Part shown: one piece after another, positions 18,733-36,963 of the stretch
Layout of the letters: every line of letters begins with the position of its first letter
Position numbering within the stretch: position 1 is the stretch's first letter
NCBI GenBank assembly: GCA_015231755.1
Contig: JADGAZ010000005.1
Location: forward strand, 62,001-126,000
Direction: 5' to 3'
Length of the DNA stretch: 64,000 nucleotides
Origin: Magnetococcales bacterium
GTDB taxonomy: Bacteria; Pseudomonadota; Magnetococcia; Magnetococcales; Magnetaquicoccaceae
Notes under the pieces: generated by a model
What the model was told of the DNA's origin: nothing
The model's database searches: none
The model's input: only the letters and a program-made list of their open reading frames with translations
Position numbers and translations under genes: made by a program

Positions 18733-18936
18733 ATGATTAATGACACCGGGCGGATTGCCCAATTCAGAAGCTATCTGACAGAGGTGCGCGCCGAGGTCGG
18801 AAAGGTGGTCTGGCCCACGCGAAGGGACACGATGAATACTACCATCGTCGTGTTCGGCATGGTGGTGCTGGTCTCCTTGTTTATGTGGATGGTGGATGCC
18901 ATTCTGGCGCTCATCGTGCGGCAAATCATCGGTTGA
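18733..18936 (+). CDS. secE: preprotein translocase subunit SecE
   Basis: SecE is the small clamp subunit of the SecYEG channel in the inner membrane. This 67-residue form has the conserved amphipathic helix (EVRAEVGKVVWPTRRDT) followed by a single transmembrane helix (TIVVFGMVVLVSLFMWMVDA). That is the short, one-helix form rather than the three-helix enteric type. It is followed 43 nt later by nusG. The ribosome site is weak. Confidence 0.95.
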   Translation: MINDTGRIAQFRSYLTEVRAEVGKVVWPTRRDTMNTTIVVFGMVVLVSLFMWMVDAILALIVRQIIG

Positions 18937-18979
18937 TTTTCCCCGAGTCGTGTGTGGTTTCGTGTCATAGAGGAGATCC

Positions 18980-19510
18980 ATGGCCAAACAGTGGTATGTC
19001 ATACACGCCTATTCGGGGTTTGAGAAAAAAGTCAAAACCACCCTGGAAGAGCGCGTTCGCCTGACCGGTTCCGGAGAGATGTTCGAGGAGATCCTCGTCC
19101 CCTCCGAAGAGGTCGTGGAGTTGCGTGGCGGCCATAAGGTAACCTCGGAACGCAAGTTCTTTCCCGGTTATGTCCTGGTCAAGATGGAGTTGAACGACGA
19201 AACTTGGCATCTGGTCAATTCCATTCCCAAAGTGACAGGATTTCTGGGAGGCGGTGGACGCCCCCAACCCCTTTCCGAACGAGAAGTGGAAAAAATTCTG
19301 CACCAGGTGGAAGTGGGCATGGACAAACCCAAACCCAAGGTCACCTTTGCCGTGGGCGAAAGTGTCCGGGTGACCGATGGTCCGTTCATCTCCTTCAACG
19401 GAGTGGTGGAGAATGTGGACGAGGACAAGACCCGCTTGAAGGTTTCGGTGAGCATCTTTGGTCGTGCCACGCCGGTGGAACTGGATTTCGTGCAGGTGGA
19501 AAAGCTGTAA
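18980..19510 (+). CDS. nusG: transcription termination/antitermination protein NusG
   Basis: NusG binds RNA polymerase and couples it to Rho and the ribosome. The NGN domain begins [15 protein letters not shown] and includes FPGYVLVKM and [12 protein letters not shown]. The C-terminal KOW domain (about residues 122-176) contains [12 protein letters not shown] and NGVVENVD. The length of 176 residues is standard. It has a strong ribosome site (GAGGAGA) and lies between secE and rplK. Confidence 0.97.
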   Translation: MAKQWYVIHAYSGFEKKVKTTLEERVRLTGSGEMFEEILVPSEEVVELRGGHKVTSERKFFPGYVLVKMELNDETWHLVNSIPKVTGFLGGGGRPQPLSEREVEKILHQVEVGMDKPKPKVTFAVGESVRVTDGPFISFNGVVENVDEDKTRLKVSVSIFGRATPVELDFVQVEKL

Positions 19511-19540
19511 TTTTATCACATGATTTGAGGATTCGCCAAA

Positions 19541-19969
19541 ATGGCAAAAAAAATCACAGCCTATGTCAAGTTGGAATGCCCGGCCGGCGCAGCCAAGCCC
19601 AGCCCCCCCGTGGGTCCGGCTCTGGGTCAGCACGGCTTGAACATCATGGAGTTCTGCAAGACCTTCAACGCCCGTACCCAAACCCTGGAGCCGGGTGCCC
19701 CGACTCCGGTGGTGATCACGGTTTATGCGGACCGTACCTTCACCTTCGAACTGAAGACCTCCCCGGCCACCTATCTGTTGCGCAAAGCGTCGGGTGTGCC
19801 CAAGGGTGGGGTGACTCCGGGCAAAGGGGCTCCGATCGGCAAGGTGACCTGGGATCAGGTCGAGCAGATCGCGGAAACCAAAATGGTGGATCTGAATGCC
19901 AAGGATATGGAGGGCGCCAAGCGAATCATCGCGGGATCGGCCCGGTCCATGGGCCTGGAAATCGTCTGA
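19541..19969 (+). CDS. rplK: ribosomal protein L11
   Basis: L11 (142 residues) forms the GTPase-associated centre with 23S rRNA and L10/L12. The N-terminal stretch [20 protein letters not shown] and the C-terminal rRNA-binding helix region ([19 protein letters not shown]) are conserved. GAGGAT precedes the start. It is the substrate of the methyltransferase PrmA, which is encoded at 52802. Confidence 0.97.
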   Translation: MAKKITAYVKLECPAGAAKPSPPVGPALGQHGLNIMEFCKTFNARTQTLEPGAPTPVVITVYADRTFTFELKTSPATYLLRKASGVPKGGVTPGKGAPIGKVTWDQVEQIAETKMVDLNAKDMEGAKRIIAGSARSMGLEIV

Positions 19970-20005
19970 AGATTGATGGATTGCGATTGAATCGAGGAGC
20001 GAAGC

Positions 20006-20695
20006 ATGGCAAAGCGCGGTAAACGGCTCAGAGGCCTTATGGAAGGACTGGACCGTACCACTCTCTATGGTCTGGATGAGGCGATCCGGTTGGTGCGGGA
20101 AAAGGGTAACGCCAAATTCGATGAAACCGTCGAGATCGCGGTCAATCTCGGCGTGGATCCCCGTCATGCCGACCAGATGGTACGCGGTACCGTCGAACTG
20201 CCTCACGGCACGGGTAAGACGGTGCGTATTCTGGCCTTCGCCAAAGGGGACAAGGTTCAGGAGGCTCTGGCCGCCGGAGCGGATTTTGTCGGTGCCGATG
20301 AACTGGTGGACAAAATTCAGGGGGGCTGGCTCGACTTTGATCGGGTGGTGGCCTGTCCGGATGTGATGGGTATCGTCGGTCGTCTGGGCCGTGTGCTCGG
20401 ACCCAGAGGTTTGATGCCCAACCCGAAACTGGGTACGGTCACCTTTGACATGGCTGGCGTGATCAAATCCATCAAGGCGGGTCAGGTGGCGTTCCGGGTC
20501 GAAAAGGCCGGTATCGTCCACGCTGGCGTGGGCAAGGTCTCCTTTGAAGTCGAAAAACTGGGGGACAACTGCCGCGCTTTGATCGCCCAACTCAAAAAGC
20601 AACGGCCTACGGTGATCAAGGGAACCTACATGAAACGGGTGACGGTTTCCTCTTCCATGGGGCCGGGTGTGCATGTGGATATCCACTCCCTGTAA
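20006..20695 (+). CDS. rplA: ribosomal protein L1
   Basis: L1 (229 residues) forms the mobile L1 stalk at the E site and in many bacteria represses its own rplKA operon by binding the mRNA leader. Recognisable stretches are [38 protein letters not shown] and the end [15 protein letters not shown] ribosome site precedes the ATG. Its last codons overlap the left arm of a terminator-like hairpin. Confidence 0.97.
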   Translation: MAKRGKRLRGLMEGLDRTTLYGLDEAIRLVREKGNAKFDETVEIAVNLGVDPRHADQMVRGTVELPHGTGKTVRILAFAKGDKVQEALAAGADFVGADELVDKIQGGWLDFDRVVACPDVMGIVGRLGRVLGPRGLMPNPKLGTVTFDMAGVIKSIKAGQVAFRVEKAGIVHAGVGKVSFEVEKLGDNCRALIAQLKKQRPTVIKGTYMKRVTVSSSMGPGVHVDIHSL

Positions 20696-20713
20696 ATCGG
20701 GGAGTGTTTTTTT
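20684..20713 (+). terminator. terminator-like hairpin overlapping the rplA stop
   Basis: CACTCCC (20684-20690) pairs with GGGAGTG (20700-20706) around a 9-nt loop that contains the rplA stop, followed by seven T. It could partly end rplKA transcription before rplJ. Confidence 0.65.
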
Positions 20714-20891
20714 GAAATACGTCCAAGACAGCGGGTGGGGCCATCACAGTGAGCCCCTTAATGAGGAGCCATCCAACCCGCCGAGACCAATCATGCGGGA
20801 AATCCTTTGGTTGGGGACGCTTTTGCAGGTCTGACGAATGGAAGTAGCGGCCTTTTGACCGCGCCAACTCAACCAGAAAGGAGAACAGTCG
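20714..20891 (+). promoter_or_regulatory. rplJ leader, probable L10 autoregulatory leader
   Basis: This 178-nt untranslated stretch before rplJ can fold with an outer stem GCGGGT (20731-20736) / ACCCGC (20776-20781) and an inner hairpin GGGGC (20737-20741) / GCCCC (20753-20757). The L10-(L12)n complex represses rplJL translation through such leaders in other bacteria. The rplJ ribosome site AAAGGAG lies at its end. Confidence 0.55.
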
Positions 20892-21416
20892 GTGAACCAA
20901 ACCGAAAAATCAGAGATCATCCAAGAGGTTTTGGATAGCATGGGCCGCTCCGAAGTGGCCATCGCGACCCATTACCGTGGACTGTCCGTGGCCCATATGA
21001 CGCGACTGCGGCGTGAAATCCGCCAAGCCGGCGCCGAATTGCGGGTGGTCAAGAACACCTTGACCAAACGTGCGATTCAGGGATCCAAGTTTCAACCCCT
21101 GGAAAAAGTGCTCACCGGTCCCACGGTGCTGGCCTTCTCCAAGGATCCCGTGGCCCCCGCCAAGGTTCTGACGGATTTTGCCAAAAAGAATCCCCTGCTC
21201 GTCATCCAGGGCGGTGTCTTGAACGGTGTCTTCATGACGCCTCAGGAGATCACCGAACTGGCCAAGCTCCCGTCCCGCGAAGTTTTGCTGGCGCGTTTGC
21301 TCGGTACCATGATGAATCCGGTGCAAGGGATTGTCGGCGTCCTGGCTGCAGTACCCGCGGCCTTTGTCCGGGTGCTCGACAAGATCCGCGAAGAAAAAGA
21401 AAAACAGGCAGCTTGA
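20892..21416 (+). CDS. rplJ: ribosomal protein L10
   Basis: L10 (174 residues) anchors the L12 dimers to the 50S stalk. It begins at a GTG just after AAAGGAGAACAGTCG. The conserved RNA-binding part includes AIATHYRGLSVAHMT, LRVVKNTLTKRAI and LTGPTVLAFS. The C-terminal helix that carries L12 ends LDKIREEKEKQAA. It forms a translational pair with rplL 87 nt downstream. Confidence 0.97.
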   Translation: MNQTEKSEIIQEVLDSMGRSEVAIATHYRGLSVAHMTRLRREIRQAGAELRVVKNTLTKRAIQGSKFQPLEKVLTGPTVLAFSKDPVAPAKVLTDFAKKNPLLVIQGGVLNGVFMTPQEITELAKLPSREVLLARLLGTMMNPVQGIVGVLAAVPAAFVRVLDKIREEKEKQAA

Positions 21417-21503
21417 AACCACTTGGCCTTGTGACCAAGGGGTGGCAAGGCTTGTCATTCACGCAACGCGCAGATCGCGCGATCGATTTTTGGAGATAAA
21501 AAC

Positions 21504-21881
21504 ATGGCTCTCTCCCAACAAGATATGATTTCTGCCATTGAGAACATGACCGTTCTCGAACTGGCCGAATTGGTCAAGGCCCTTGAGGCCCGCTTTGGCG
21601 TGTCTGCGGCCGCCCCGGTTGCCGTCGCCGCCGCCGCCCCCGCCGAAGCCGCCGCCCCCGTCGAAGAGCAGACCGAATTCACGGTCATGCTCGTGGACGC
21701 CGGCGACAAGAAAATTCACGTGATCAAGGCCGTGCGCAGCATCACCGGTCTGGGCCTCAAGGAAGCCAAGGATCTGGTGGAAGGCGCTCCCAAGCCGGTC
21801 AAGGAAGCGGTTTCCAAGGCCGATGCCGAGAAGTTCAAGAAGGAATTGGAAGAGTCCGGCGCCAAGGTCGAAATCAAGTAA
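21504..21881 (+). CDS. rplL: ribosomal protein L7/L12
   Basis: This acidic 125-residue stalk protein recruits translation GTPases. The N-terminal dimerisation helix ([21 protein letters not shown]), a flexible Ala/Pro-rich hinge (about residues 34-54) and the conserved C-terminal domain ([23 protein letters not shown]) are all visible. GGAGA precedes the ATG. A large hairpin separates it from rpoB. Confidence 0.97.
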   Translation: MALSQQDMISAIENMTVLELAELVKALEARFGVSAAAPVAVAAAAPAEAAAPVEEQTEFTVMLVDAGDKKIHVIKAVRSITGLGLKEAKDLVEGAPKPVKEAVSKADAEKFKKELEESGAKVEIK

Positions 21882-21898
21882 TTTGGAAGCATCCCCTG

Positions 21899-21945
21899 TT
21901 CCCGCCGCGTGAGCCTGGAAAATTTTCCAGCGCACGCGGCGGGAA
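21899..21945 (+). promoter_or_regulatory. large hairpin between rplL and rpoB (attenuator or RNase III site)
   Basis: A 13-bp perfect stem TTCCCGCCGCGTG (21899-21911) / CACGCGGCGGGAA (21933-21945) encloses the palindrome CTGGAAAATTTTCCAG (21915-21930). Only a weak T run follows, so partial attenuation or processing is more likely than full termination. Confidence 0.6.
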
Positions 21946-22022
21946 CTTGTGTTTTGATGCCTTGAGTCTCTTGACCGCGTCGAGAATTTTTTGTTTCCAA
22001 ACAGGTCGTTCCAGGAGTTCCG

Positions 22023-26114
<4,092 letters not shown>

Positions 26115-26193
26115 TGCGGGTGTGCTGAGGGTATTTCCAGGATTCATCCGCCCCAAAGATGGGGCGCAAGGCTATCGAGTGGAGCCTAAGGAC

Positions 26194-30327
<4,134 letters not shown>

Positions 30328-30395
30328 TGCAGGGATTGGCAGCAACAGGATGTTGAAGAAAATGCAGTGTGATTCAATTTTTTTCAACAAACTGG

Positions 30396-30423
30396 TTGAC
30401 AATGTTGGTGAGTATGGTAGTAT
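30396..30423 (+). promoter_or_regulatory. sigma70 promoter before the str operon
   Basis: Perfect -35 TTGACA (30396-30401), 16 nt spacer, -10 TAGTAT (30418-30423). The leader of about 185 nt starts with a possible hairpin TTTCGC/GCGAAA (30431-30448). It lies in the 286-nt gap between rpoC and rpsL, which otherwise shows no gene. Confidence 0.75.
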
Positions 30424-30613
30424 GAAGGGCTTTCGCGAAATGGCGAAATGATAACAAGTCAAAAGGATTATGCGCCTGGCAGTGGAGTTGGAAGCAGGCG
30501 AAAGCGGGTCACCGGTCAGGTCGAAGTTTTTGAAGAGTAACACAAAATAAGGCTTTACCGGGAGGCTGAACATTGATACACTACTCGGATGAATGGTTTG
30601 GGGTGAGATCGTA

Positions 30614-30985
30614 ATGCCAACCGTGAATCAACTTGTGCGTTTTGGACGTAAGACGATAAAAAAGAAAACCAACGTCCCGGCCATGCAGTCCTGCCCCCAG
30701 AAACGTGGGGTCTGCACACGTGTTTACACGACGACACCGAAAAAGCCCAACTCCGCGTTGCGTAAAGTGGCTCGCGTGCGTCTGACCAATGGCCATGAAG
30801 TAACCGTGTACATTCCCGGTGAAAGTCATAATCTGCAAGAGCACTCGGTTGTTCTGGTGCGCGGTGGTCGTGTGAAAGACTTGCCGGGTGTTCGGTATCA
30901 CATCATTCGTGGTACTCTGGATACGCAGGGAGTCAAGAATCGCAAGCAAGGACGTTCCTTGTATGGCGCGAAGCGGCCCAAGTAA
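30614..30985 (+). CDS. rpsL: ribosomal protein S12
   Basis: S12 (123 residues) shapes the decoding centre. It begins [13 protein letters not shown] and contains [18 protein letters not shown] (the streptomycin-sensitive lysine is kept) and [13 protein letters not shown], where the Asp is a methylthiolation site in other bacteria. An in-frame GTG-type start seven codons upstream is ignored because the family begins here. It opens the str operon. Confidence 0.97.
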   Translation: MPTVNQLVRFGRKTIKKKTNVPAMQSCPQKRGVCTRVYTTTPKKPNSALRKVARVRLTNGHEVTVYIPGESHNLQEHSVVLVRGGRVKDLPGVRYHIIRGTLDTQGVKNRKQGRSLYGAKRPK

Positions 30986-31092
30986 TACAGTTTGTCAAAC
31001 GAAGACACGTCCGATACTTCATCACTCCTTTTGGGTTTGGCAGAGTGATGGGTTTCAGGAAACCATCTCACATGTTGGTAGGAGCAGTATGA

Positions 31093-31563
31093 ATGTCCAG
31101 ACGGCGTGACGTTCAACAACGGGACACGATTGGTGATCCTGTTCATGGTGATCAGTTGGTCGCCAAATTTATGAACTGTCTCATGCGGGACGGCAAAAAA
31201 TCTCTGTCTGAGCGTTTGTTTTATGGAGCTCTGGAGATTGTCGGAGATCGCACCAAAGATGATCCCATGAAGATCTTTCGGGATGCGATTGACAATACCC
31301 GTCCGACTGTTGAGGTTCGTTCTCGTCGAGTCGGTGGCGCGACCTATCAGGTTCCGGTGGAAGTGCGTCCAAGCAGACGGCAAACGTTGGCGATCCGCTG
31401 GATTGTCAAGTATGCCCGTGATCGCGGTGAGAAAACGATGCGTGAACGTCTGGCCGCTGAGTTGATGGATGCAGCCAACGGACGCGGCTCAACGGTCAAG
31501 AAAAAGGACGATACGCACCGCATGGCCGAGGCGAACAAGGTTTTCGCCCACTATCGGTGGTAA
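31093..31563 (+). CDS. rpsG: ribosomal protein S7
   Basis: S7 (156 residues) nucleates the 30S head. It begins [11 protein letters not shown] and has [18 protein letters not shown] and [25 protein letters not shown] precedes the ATG. In other bacteria it represses the str operon by binding the rpsL-rpsG intercistronic RNA; the 107-nt spacer here is long enough for such a site. It is followed by fusA. Confidence 0.97.
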   Translation: MSRRRDVQQRDTIGDPVHGDQLVAKFMNCLMRDGKKSLSERLFYGALEIVGDRTKDDPMKIFRDAIDNTRPTVEVRSRRVGGATYQVPVEVRPSRRQTLAIRWIVKYARDRGEKTMRERLAAELMDAANGRGSTVKKKDDTHRMAEANKVFAHYRW

Positions 31564-31620
31564 CGCCAACAGCAATGAAGAGCGTATGGCTCCTCAACGC
31601 TTCTGTACAGGGGATGTGAC

Positions 31621-33702
31621 GTGTCAAGGGAAATACCACTGTCTCGCGTGCGCAATATCGGCATCATGGCGCACATTGATGCCGGTAAAACCACCGTGAC
31701 CGAGCGGATTTTGTATTACACGGGGCGTTCACACAAGCTCGGTGAAGTGCATGACGGTACCGCTACGATGGACTGGATGGAGCAGGAACAAGAGCGCGGC
31801 ATCACGATTACATCGGCTGCGACTACCTGTTTCTGGAGCGATCATCGTATCAACATTATCGATACGCCTGGTCACGTGGATTTCACCATTGAGGTGGAAC
31901 GTTCCTTACGTGTTCTGGATGGTGCGGTCGCTGTGTTCTGTTCGGTGGGTGGTGTTCAGCCCCAGTCGGAAACCGTCTGGCGTCAGGCGGACCGTTATGG
32001 TGTGCCCCGGGTTGCCTTTGTAAACAAAATGGATCGCATGGGAGCCGATTTCTTCCGTGTGGTAGCCATGATCAAAGATCGTCTCAAAGCGAAAGCCGTA
32101 CCGATTCAGATCCCGATTGGTCATGAAGACAATTTTCGTGGCATGGTTGATCTGATTACGCGGAAAGCTTTGATTTTTGATGATGAGTCCCTTGGCGCCC
32201 GCTATGAAGTCCGGGATGTGCCTGCGGACATGGTCAATGAAGTGAACGAGTATCGGGAAAAGCTGGTCGAAACGGCTCTGGAAGAAAATGACGAGCTGAT
32301 GGAACGCTATCTGGAAGGCGATGCCATCACAGAGATTGAGTTGCGGGATTGCATTCGTAAAGGCGTGATCCGGGGATCGTTCATCCCTGTCATGTGTGGA
32401 TCGGCCTTCAAGAATAAGGGTGTGCAGGCTTTGTTGGATGCGGTGGTGGCCTTTTTCCCCTCACCGGATGATGTTGCTTCCGTTCAGGGAATCAAATCCT
32501 TGGATGATGCGACCCCGGATACCCGTGAGGCCAAAGACACCGCACCGTTTTCAGCCTTGGCTTTCAAGATCATGTCTGACCCGTTTGTGGGCAGCTTGAC
32601 CTTTTTCAGAGTCTATTCCGGTGTTTTGACCGCTGGATCTTATATTCTGAATCCGGGCAAGGACAAGAAAGAGCGCATTGGGCGCATCATGTTGATGCAT
32701 GCCAACAAGCGTGAGGATGTGAAAGAGGTCCGTACCGGAGATATTGCCGCAGCTGTGGGGCTGAAAATGACCACCACAGGGGATACACTGTGTGATCCGG
32801 CCAAACCGATTATCCTGGAAAAGATGACCTTCCCGGAGCCGGTGATTTCGATTGCCATTGAGCCGAAAACCAAAGCTGACCAGGAAAAAATGGGAATCGC
32901 TTTGGGGCGTCTCGCCCAAGAGGATCCGTCGTTCCGCGTTTCGATCGATCATGAAACGAACCAGACGATCATCTCCGGTATGGGTGAGTTGCATCTGGAG
33001 ATTCTGGTCGATCGAATGATGCGTGAATTCAAGGTTGAAGCCAATGTGGGTAAACCCCAGGTTGCCTACAGAGAAACGATTACCAAAACCGTCGAGTCGG
33101 AAGGTAAGTTTGTACGTCAGTCCGGTGGCCGGGGACAATTTGGTCATGTGTGGCTGCGTATTGAACCAAGAGAACATGGTGCCGGTTTCAACTTTTTGGA
33201 TGAGATCAAGGGTGGTATTGTTCCACGGGAATACATTTCGGCCGTGGCTAAAGGTGCAGAAGAGGCTCTAAATACCGGTGTGATGGCCGGATATCCGATG
33301 GTGGATATCCAGGTGGCTTTGTATGATGGGTCATATCATGATGTTGACTCTTCAGAAATGGCATTCAAAATCGCGGCGTCCATGGCCATCAAAGCAGGAT
33401 GTGTCAAGGCGGCTCCGGTGATTCTGGAACCTATTATGGAAGTGGAAGTGGAAGTCTCTGAATCCTTTATGGGTGATGTCATCGGGGACTTGAACTCAAG
33501 ACGCGGAACGATCTATGGCATGGATTCCGTAGCGGGCAATCAACTGGTCAAAGCCATGACCCCGCTTGCGAACATGTTTGGTTACGCCACGGACCTGCGG
33601 TCGATGACTCAGGGACGGGCGACTTTCACGATGCAGTTTCATCATTACGAACCGGTGCCGAAAAGCGTCGCCGATGAAATCGTGGCGAAAGTCAAGGGCT
33701 AA
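31621..33702 (+). CDS. fusA: elongation factor G
   Basis: EF-G (693 residues) is the translocase GTPase. It starts at GTG and shows [21 protein letters not shown], the switch region [32 protein letters not shown] and [10 protein letters not shown]. The C-terminal domains IV and V include [24 protein letters not shown] and the end of an EF-G2-like fold. It lies between rpsG and the second tuf, 12 nt ahead of the latter. Confidence 0.98.
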   Translation: MSREIPLSRVRNIGIMAHIDAGKTTVTERILYYTGRSHKLGEVHDGTATMDWMEQEQERGITITSAATTCFWSDHRINIIDTPGHVDFTIEVERSLRVLDGAVAVFCSVGGVQPQSETVWRQADRYGVPRVAFVNKMDRMGADFFRVVAMIKDRLKAKAVPIQIPIGHEDNFRGMVDLITRKALIFDDESLGARYEVRDVPADMVNEVNEYREKLVETALEENDELMERYLEGDAITEIELRDCIRKGVIRGSFIPVMCGSAFKNKGVQALLDAVVAFFPSPDDVASVQGIKSLDDATPDTREAKDTAPFSALAFKIMSDPFVGSLTFFRVYSGVLTAGSYILNPGKDKKERIGRIMLMHANKREDVKEVRTGDIAAAVGLKMTTTGDTLCDPAKPIILEKMTFPEPVISIAIEPKTKADQEKMGIALGRLAQEDPSFRVSIDHETNQTIISGMGELHLEILVDRMMREFKVEANVGKPQVAYRETITKTVESEGKFVRQSGGRGQFGHVWLRIEPREHGAGFNFLDEIKGGIVPREYISAVAKGAEEALNTGVMAGYPMVDIQVALYDGSYHDVDSSEMAFKIAASMAIKAGCVKAAPVILEPIMEVEVEVSESFMGDVIGDLNSRRGTIYGMDSVAGNQLVKAMTPLANMFGYATDLRSMTQGRATFTMQFHHYEPVPKSVADEIVAKVKG

Positions 33703-33714
33703 GGGGAGAGAGAT

Positions 33715-34905
33715 ATGGCCAAGGCAAAATTTCAAAGAAATAAACCACACGTCAATATTGGCACCATCGGTCACGTGGATCATGGGAAAACCACCCTGAC
33801 GGCTGCGATTACCAAGCATCTGGCCTCCAAGGGACTGGCTGAGTTCAAGGCGTATGATCAGATCGATGCCGCTCCCGAAGAGAGAGCGCGTGGTATCACG
33901 ATCTCGACGGCTCACGTAGAATATGAGACAGATCAGCGCCATTATGCGCATGTTGACTGTCCTGGCCATGCTGACTATATCAAAAACATGATCACGGGTG
34001 CGGCGCAGATGGATGGCGCCATCCTGGTGGTGTCTGCGGCCGATGGTCCCATGCCGCAAACGCGTGAGCATATTTTGTTGGCCCGCCAGGTTGGTGTGCC
34101 TTCTTTGGTCGTCTTTATGAACAAAGCCGACCAAGTGGATGATCCGGAACTGCTGGAGCTGGTTGAGCTGGAAGTCAGAGAACTGCTCTCCTCCTACGAT
34201 TTCCCGGGCGATGAGATTCCGATTGTGGTTGGATCGGCCCTCAAAGCCATGGAAGGAGACACGGGTCCGATGGGATCCGGCTCCATTCAGAAGTTGATGG
34301 AAGCTGTGGATGCCTACATTCCGCAACCTGAGCGTCCCTTAGACGGTGCTTTTCTTATGCCGATTGAGGATGTTTTCACCATCTCTGGTCGCGGTACGGT
34401 GGTGACAGGACGTGTGGAACGTGGTATTGTCAGAGTTGGTGAGAACGTCTCGATTGTGGGTATCAAAGCCACAACCAACTCCGTGTGTACCGGTGTTGAG
34501 ATGTTCCGCAAATTGTTGGATCAAGGTCAGGCGGGTGACAATATTGGTGTCCTGCTCCGTGGTGTGAAGCGTGAGGATGTGCAGCGTGGTCAGGTTTTGG
34601 CCAAGCCAAATTCCATCACTCCCCACACCAAGTTTAAAGCCGAGTGTTACATTCTTTCCAAGGAGGAAGGTGGGCGTCACACCCCGTTCTTCTCCAACTA
34701 TCGGCCGCAGTTTTATTTCCGCACCACGGATGTGACCGGTGTTTTGAAATTGCCGGAAGGCGTGGAAATGGTGATGCCGGGTGACAATATCTCCATGGAA
34801 GTGGAGTTGATCGCACCGATCGCTATGGAAAAAGGTTTGCGTTTCGCCATCCGTGAGGGTGGACGGACCGTGGGTGCCGGCGTCGTATCGGAAATCACGA
34901 AGTGA
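33715..34905 (+). CDS. tuf: elongation factor Tu, copy 2
   Basis: This second EF-Tu gene of 396 codons (tufA position, after fusA) has the same G motifs as copy 1. Nine residues differ between the copies. In a sample of 120 aligned bases (17161-17280 against 33742-33861) 23 bases differ, nearly all silent. The start follows GGGGAGAG, 12 nt after fusA. It is the last gene before the S10 operon genes. Confidence 0.98.
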   Translation: MAKAKFQRNKPHVNIGTIGHVDHGKTTLTAAITKHLASKGLAEFKAYDQIDAAPEERARGITISTAHVEYETDQRHYAHVDCPGHADYIKNMITGAAQMDGAILVVSAADGPMPQTREHILLARQVGVPSLVVFMNKADQVDDPELLELVELEVRELLSSYDFPGDEIPIVVGSALKAMEGDTGPMGSGSIQKLMEAVDAYIPQPERPLDGAFLMPIEDVFTISGRGTVVTGRVERGIVRVGENVSIVGIKATTNSVCTGVEMFRKLLDQGQAGDNIGVLLRGVKREDVQRGQVLAKPNSITPHTKFKAECYILSKEEGGRHTPFFSNYRPQFYFRTTDVTGVLKLPEGVEMVMPGDNISMEVELIAPIAMEKGLRFAIREGGRTVGAGVVSEITK

Positions 34906-34953
34906 CGATGGCCTGTATGGGGCGGCGTCTGGAAGGCGTTGGGTGAATTGGTA

Positions 34954-35262
34954 ATGGATAATCAAAAAATACGAATCCGGTTGAAGGCGTTTGACCATCG
35001 GATACTGGATCAATCGACGGGTGAAATTGTCCAGACCGCACGGCGGACTGGTGCTGAAATCCGTGGCCCGATCCCGTTGCCGACAAGAATCAGCCGCTAC
35101 ACGGTTTTGCGTTCACCGCACGTGGACAAAAAATCTCGTGAACAGTTTGAGATCCGTACCCACAAACGGGTCATCGATATCATTAATCCGACGCCTCAGA
35201 CCGTTGATGCTTTAATGAAACTGGATCTGGCAGCTGGCGTTAACGTCGAGATCAAACTCTAG
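34954..35262 (+). CDS. rpsJ: ribosomal protein S10
   Basis: S10 (102 residues) is a 30S head protein and, with NusB, an antitermination factor. It contains [34 protein letters not shown] and the C-terminal beta strand. The ATG at 34954 is chosen on family length; it is preceded by GGTGA and lies in the 15-mer GGTGAATTGGTAATG, which is also found at rplX. It opens the S10 gene set. Confidence 0.96.
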   Translation: MDNQKIRIRLKAFDHRILDQSTGEIVQTARRTGAEIRGPIPLPTRISRYTVLRSPHVDKKSREQFEIRTHKRVIDIINPTPQTVDALMKLDLAAGVNVEIKL

Positions 35263-35293
35263 GCGGTTTTTGCCAGGGAAAGGATGGACCAAG

Positions 35294-35935
35294 ATGCGCG
35301 CGGGATTGATCGGACGCAAACTCGGAATGAGCAGGATCTTCACAACAGACGGCAAAAGCGTTGCCGTGACACTGTTGAAAGTGGGTCCATGCCCAATTAT
35401 TGGTATCAAGACCAGTGAAGTGGATGGCTACAATGCCGTGCAAGTCGGCTATGAAGATGCCAAGCCATCTCGTGTCAAGAAACCAGTGCGGGGACTTTAC
35501 GCCAAAGCCAATGTGCCTCCTCAACGGATCCTCAAGGAATTCCGTGTGGACGATACATCGGAATATCAGGCGGGTGAGAGTCTGAAGCTGGAACGCATTG
35601 AAGCAGGCGCACGTGTTGACGTGACCGCGAAGAGTGTGGGTAAGGGATTTGCTGGTGGCATGAAACGTTGGGGCTTTCGTGGTGGTCGTGCATCACACGG
35701 TGCTCACCTGACCCATCGTTCTCCCGGATCCATTGGTCAGTGTCAAACACCTGGTCGTGTTTTCAAGAACAAGAAAATGGCTGGTCACATGGGTGATGTC
35801 AATGTGACCGTTATGGGATTGACGGTTGCATCTGTGGATTTGGAACGGAACCTTTTGGTTCTGAAGGGGAGTGTTCCAGGTTCCAAGGGATCGGTTGTAT
35901 ACATCCGGGATGCCGTCAAATCGGCCGTGAAATGA
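35294..35935 (+). CDS. rplC: ribosomal protein L3
   Basis: L3 (213 residues) reaches toward the peptidyl transferase centre. It begins MRAGLIGRKLGMSRIF and has GKGFAGGMKRWGFRGGRASHG and SPGSIGQCQTPGRVFKNKKM, including the glutamine that PrmB methylates in other bacteria. The ATG at 35294 follows AAGGATGG; an upstream in-frame start is not supported. Its stop overlaps the rplD start by ATGA. Confidence 0.97.
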   Translation: MRAGLIGRKLGMSRIFTTDGKSVAVTLLKVGPCPIIGIKTSEVDGYNAVQVGYEDAKPSRVKKPVRGLYAKANVPPQRILKEFRVDDTSEYQAGESLKLERIEAGARVDVTAKSVGKGFAGGMKRWGFRGGRASHGAHLTHRSPGSIGQCQTPGRVFKNKKMAGHMGDVNVTVMGLTVASVDLERNLLVLKGSVPGSKGSVVYIRDAVKSAVK

Positions 35936-36633
35936 CCCGTTCGAGATCTGATGAGATGATTGAGTATCCTGTAATCGACGCGGCCAACCAAACGTCGCAC
36001 ACTGTCAATCTCAGCGCCCATGCTTTTGGTGCAGAGGTCAGAGGTGATTTGCTGACACGTGTTGTCCATTATCAATTGGCCAAACGCCGTCTCGGTACCG
36101 CTTCGACCAAACGTCGTGGCGAGGTGAGTGGGGGTGGTCACAAGCCCTATCGTCAAAAGGGTACGGGTAATGCTCGTCAGGGCACGATCCGGGCACCGCA
36201 ATATCGGACGGGCGGCGTTGTGTTTGGGCCTCATCCCAGAGACTTTTCGGTCAAAATGACCAAAAAAGAGCGTGCTCTCGGATTAAGGATTGCCCTCTCA
36301 GCCAAGCGTGAAGCCGAAGAGTTGATTGTCCTTAAGGATTTTGGACTGACACAGATCAAGACCAAAAATCTTTTGGAAATTTTGACTCGCCTGAATGCCG
36401 CCAAATCTGTGCTGATTGTGCTGCCGGAGGCGGACGCTCAAGTTGAACTGTCCGCACGCAATCTTCCAGGTGTGGATGTGATTCGGGTTGAGGGCGTCAA
36501 TGTTTACGATTTGTTGGTGCATGAAAAAGTTTTGATGACTGAGGCCGCTTTGATAAAGCTCGAATCCAGAGTGGCTCAGGGACAAGGATCCAAAACAGAA
36601 GTGAGCGAGCAAACAGAAGGAAGCCAAGTATGA
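35932..36633 (+). CDS. rplD: ribosomal protein L4
   Basis: L4 (233 residues from this start) lines the exit tunnel and in gammaproteobacteria represses the S10 operon. It contains KRRGEVSGGGHKPYRQKGTG, ARQGTIRAPQYRTGGVVFGP and a long C-terminal domain. The ATG overlaps the rplC stop (ATGA). An ATG at 35956 (MIEYPVIDA) is an alternative start closer to the family N-terminus. Its stop overlaps the rplW start. Confidence 0.95.
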   Translation: MTRSRSDEMIEYPVIDAANQTSHTVNLSAHAFGAEVRGDLLTRVVHYQLAKRRLGTASTKRRGEVSGGGHKPYRQKGTGNARQGTIRAPQYRTGGVVFGPHPRDFSVKMTKKERALGLRIALSAKREAEELIVLKDFGLTQIKTKNLLEILTRLNAAKSVLIVLPEADAQVELSARNLPGVDVIRVEGVNVYDLLVHEKVLMTEAALIKLESRVAQGQGSKTEVSEQTEGSQV

Positions 36634-36929
36634 GCGGTCCATATACCCTGTATCAGGTTCTGGATGCACCGCGTGTCACTGAGAAATCCACCATGTGCCA
36701 GGAAAAGGCCAATCAAATGGTCTTCAAAGTGGCAAACTGGGCCAACAAGCCTCAGATCAAGGCCGCGGTGGAAAAGCTTTTTAATGTTCAGGTCAAGGCC
36801 GTACAAACCCTGAAGGTGACGGGCAAAATCAAGCGGGTTGGCCGCACTCAGGGACAAAGAAGTCAATGGAAAAAGGCAATCGTTCGACTTGAGCAAGGGC
36901 AAACCATCGACTTTTTCGCCAAGTCCTGA
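36630..36929 (+). CDS. rplW: ribosomal protein L23
   Basis: L23 (99 residues) sits at the tunnel exit and docks trigger factor and SRP. Typical motifs are RVTEKSTM near the N-terminus, KPQIKAAVEKLFNVQVKAV and KVTGKIKRVGRTQGQRSQW. It is translationally coupled to rplD through an ATGA overlap and followed by rplB. Confidence 0.96.
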   Translation: MSGPYTLYQVLDAPRVTEKSTMCQEKANQMVFKVANWANKPQIKAAVEKLFNVQVKAVQTLKVTGKIKRVGRTQGQRSQWKKAIVRLEQGQTIDFFAKS

Positions 36930-36963
36930 CAGGAAGTGAGAACTCCACGCACGGAGCGCAACA

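Noticed and set aside
30351-30389. Hairpin TGTTGAA/TTCAACA after rpoC as terminator
   Set aside because: The stem is AT-rich and encloses the T run instead of preceding it; too weak to call.
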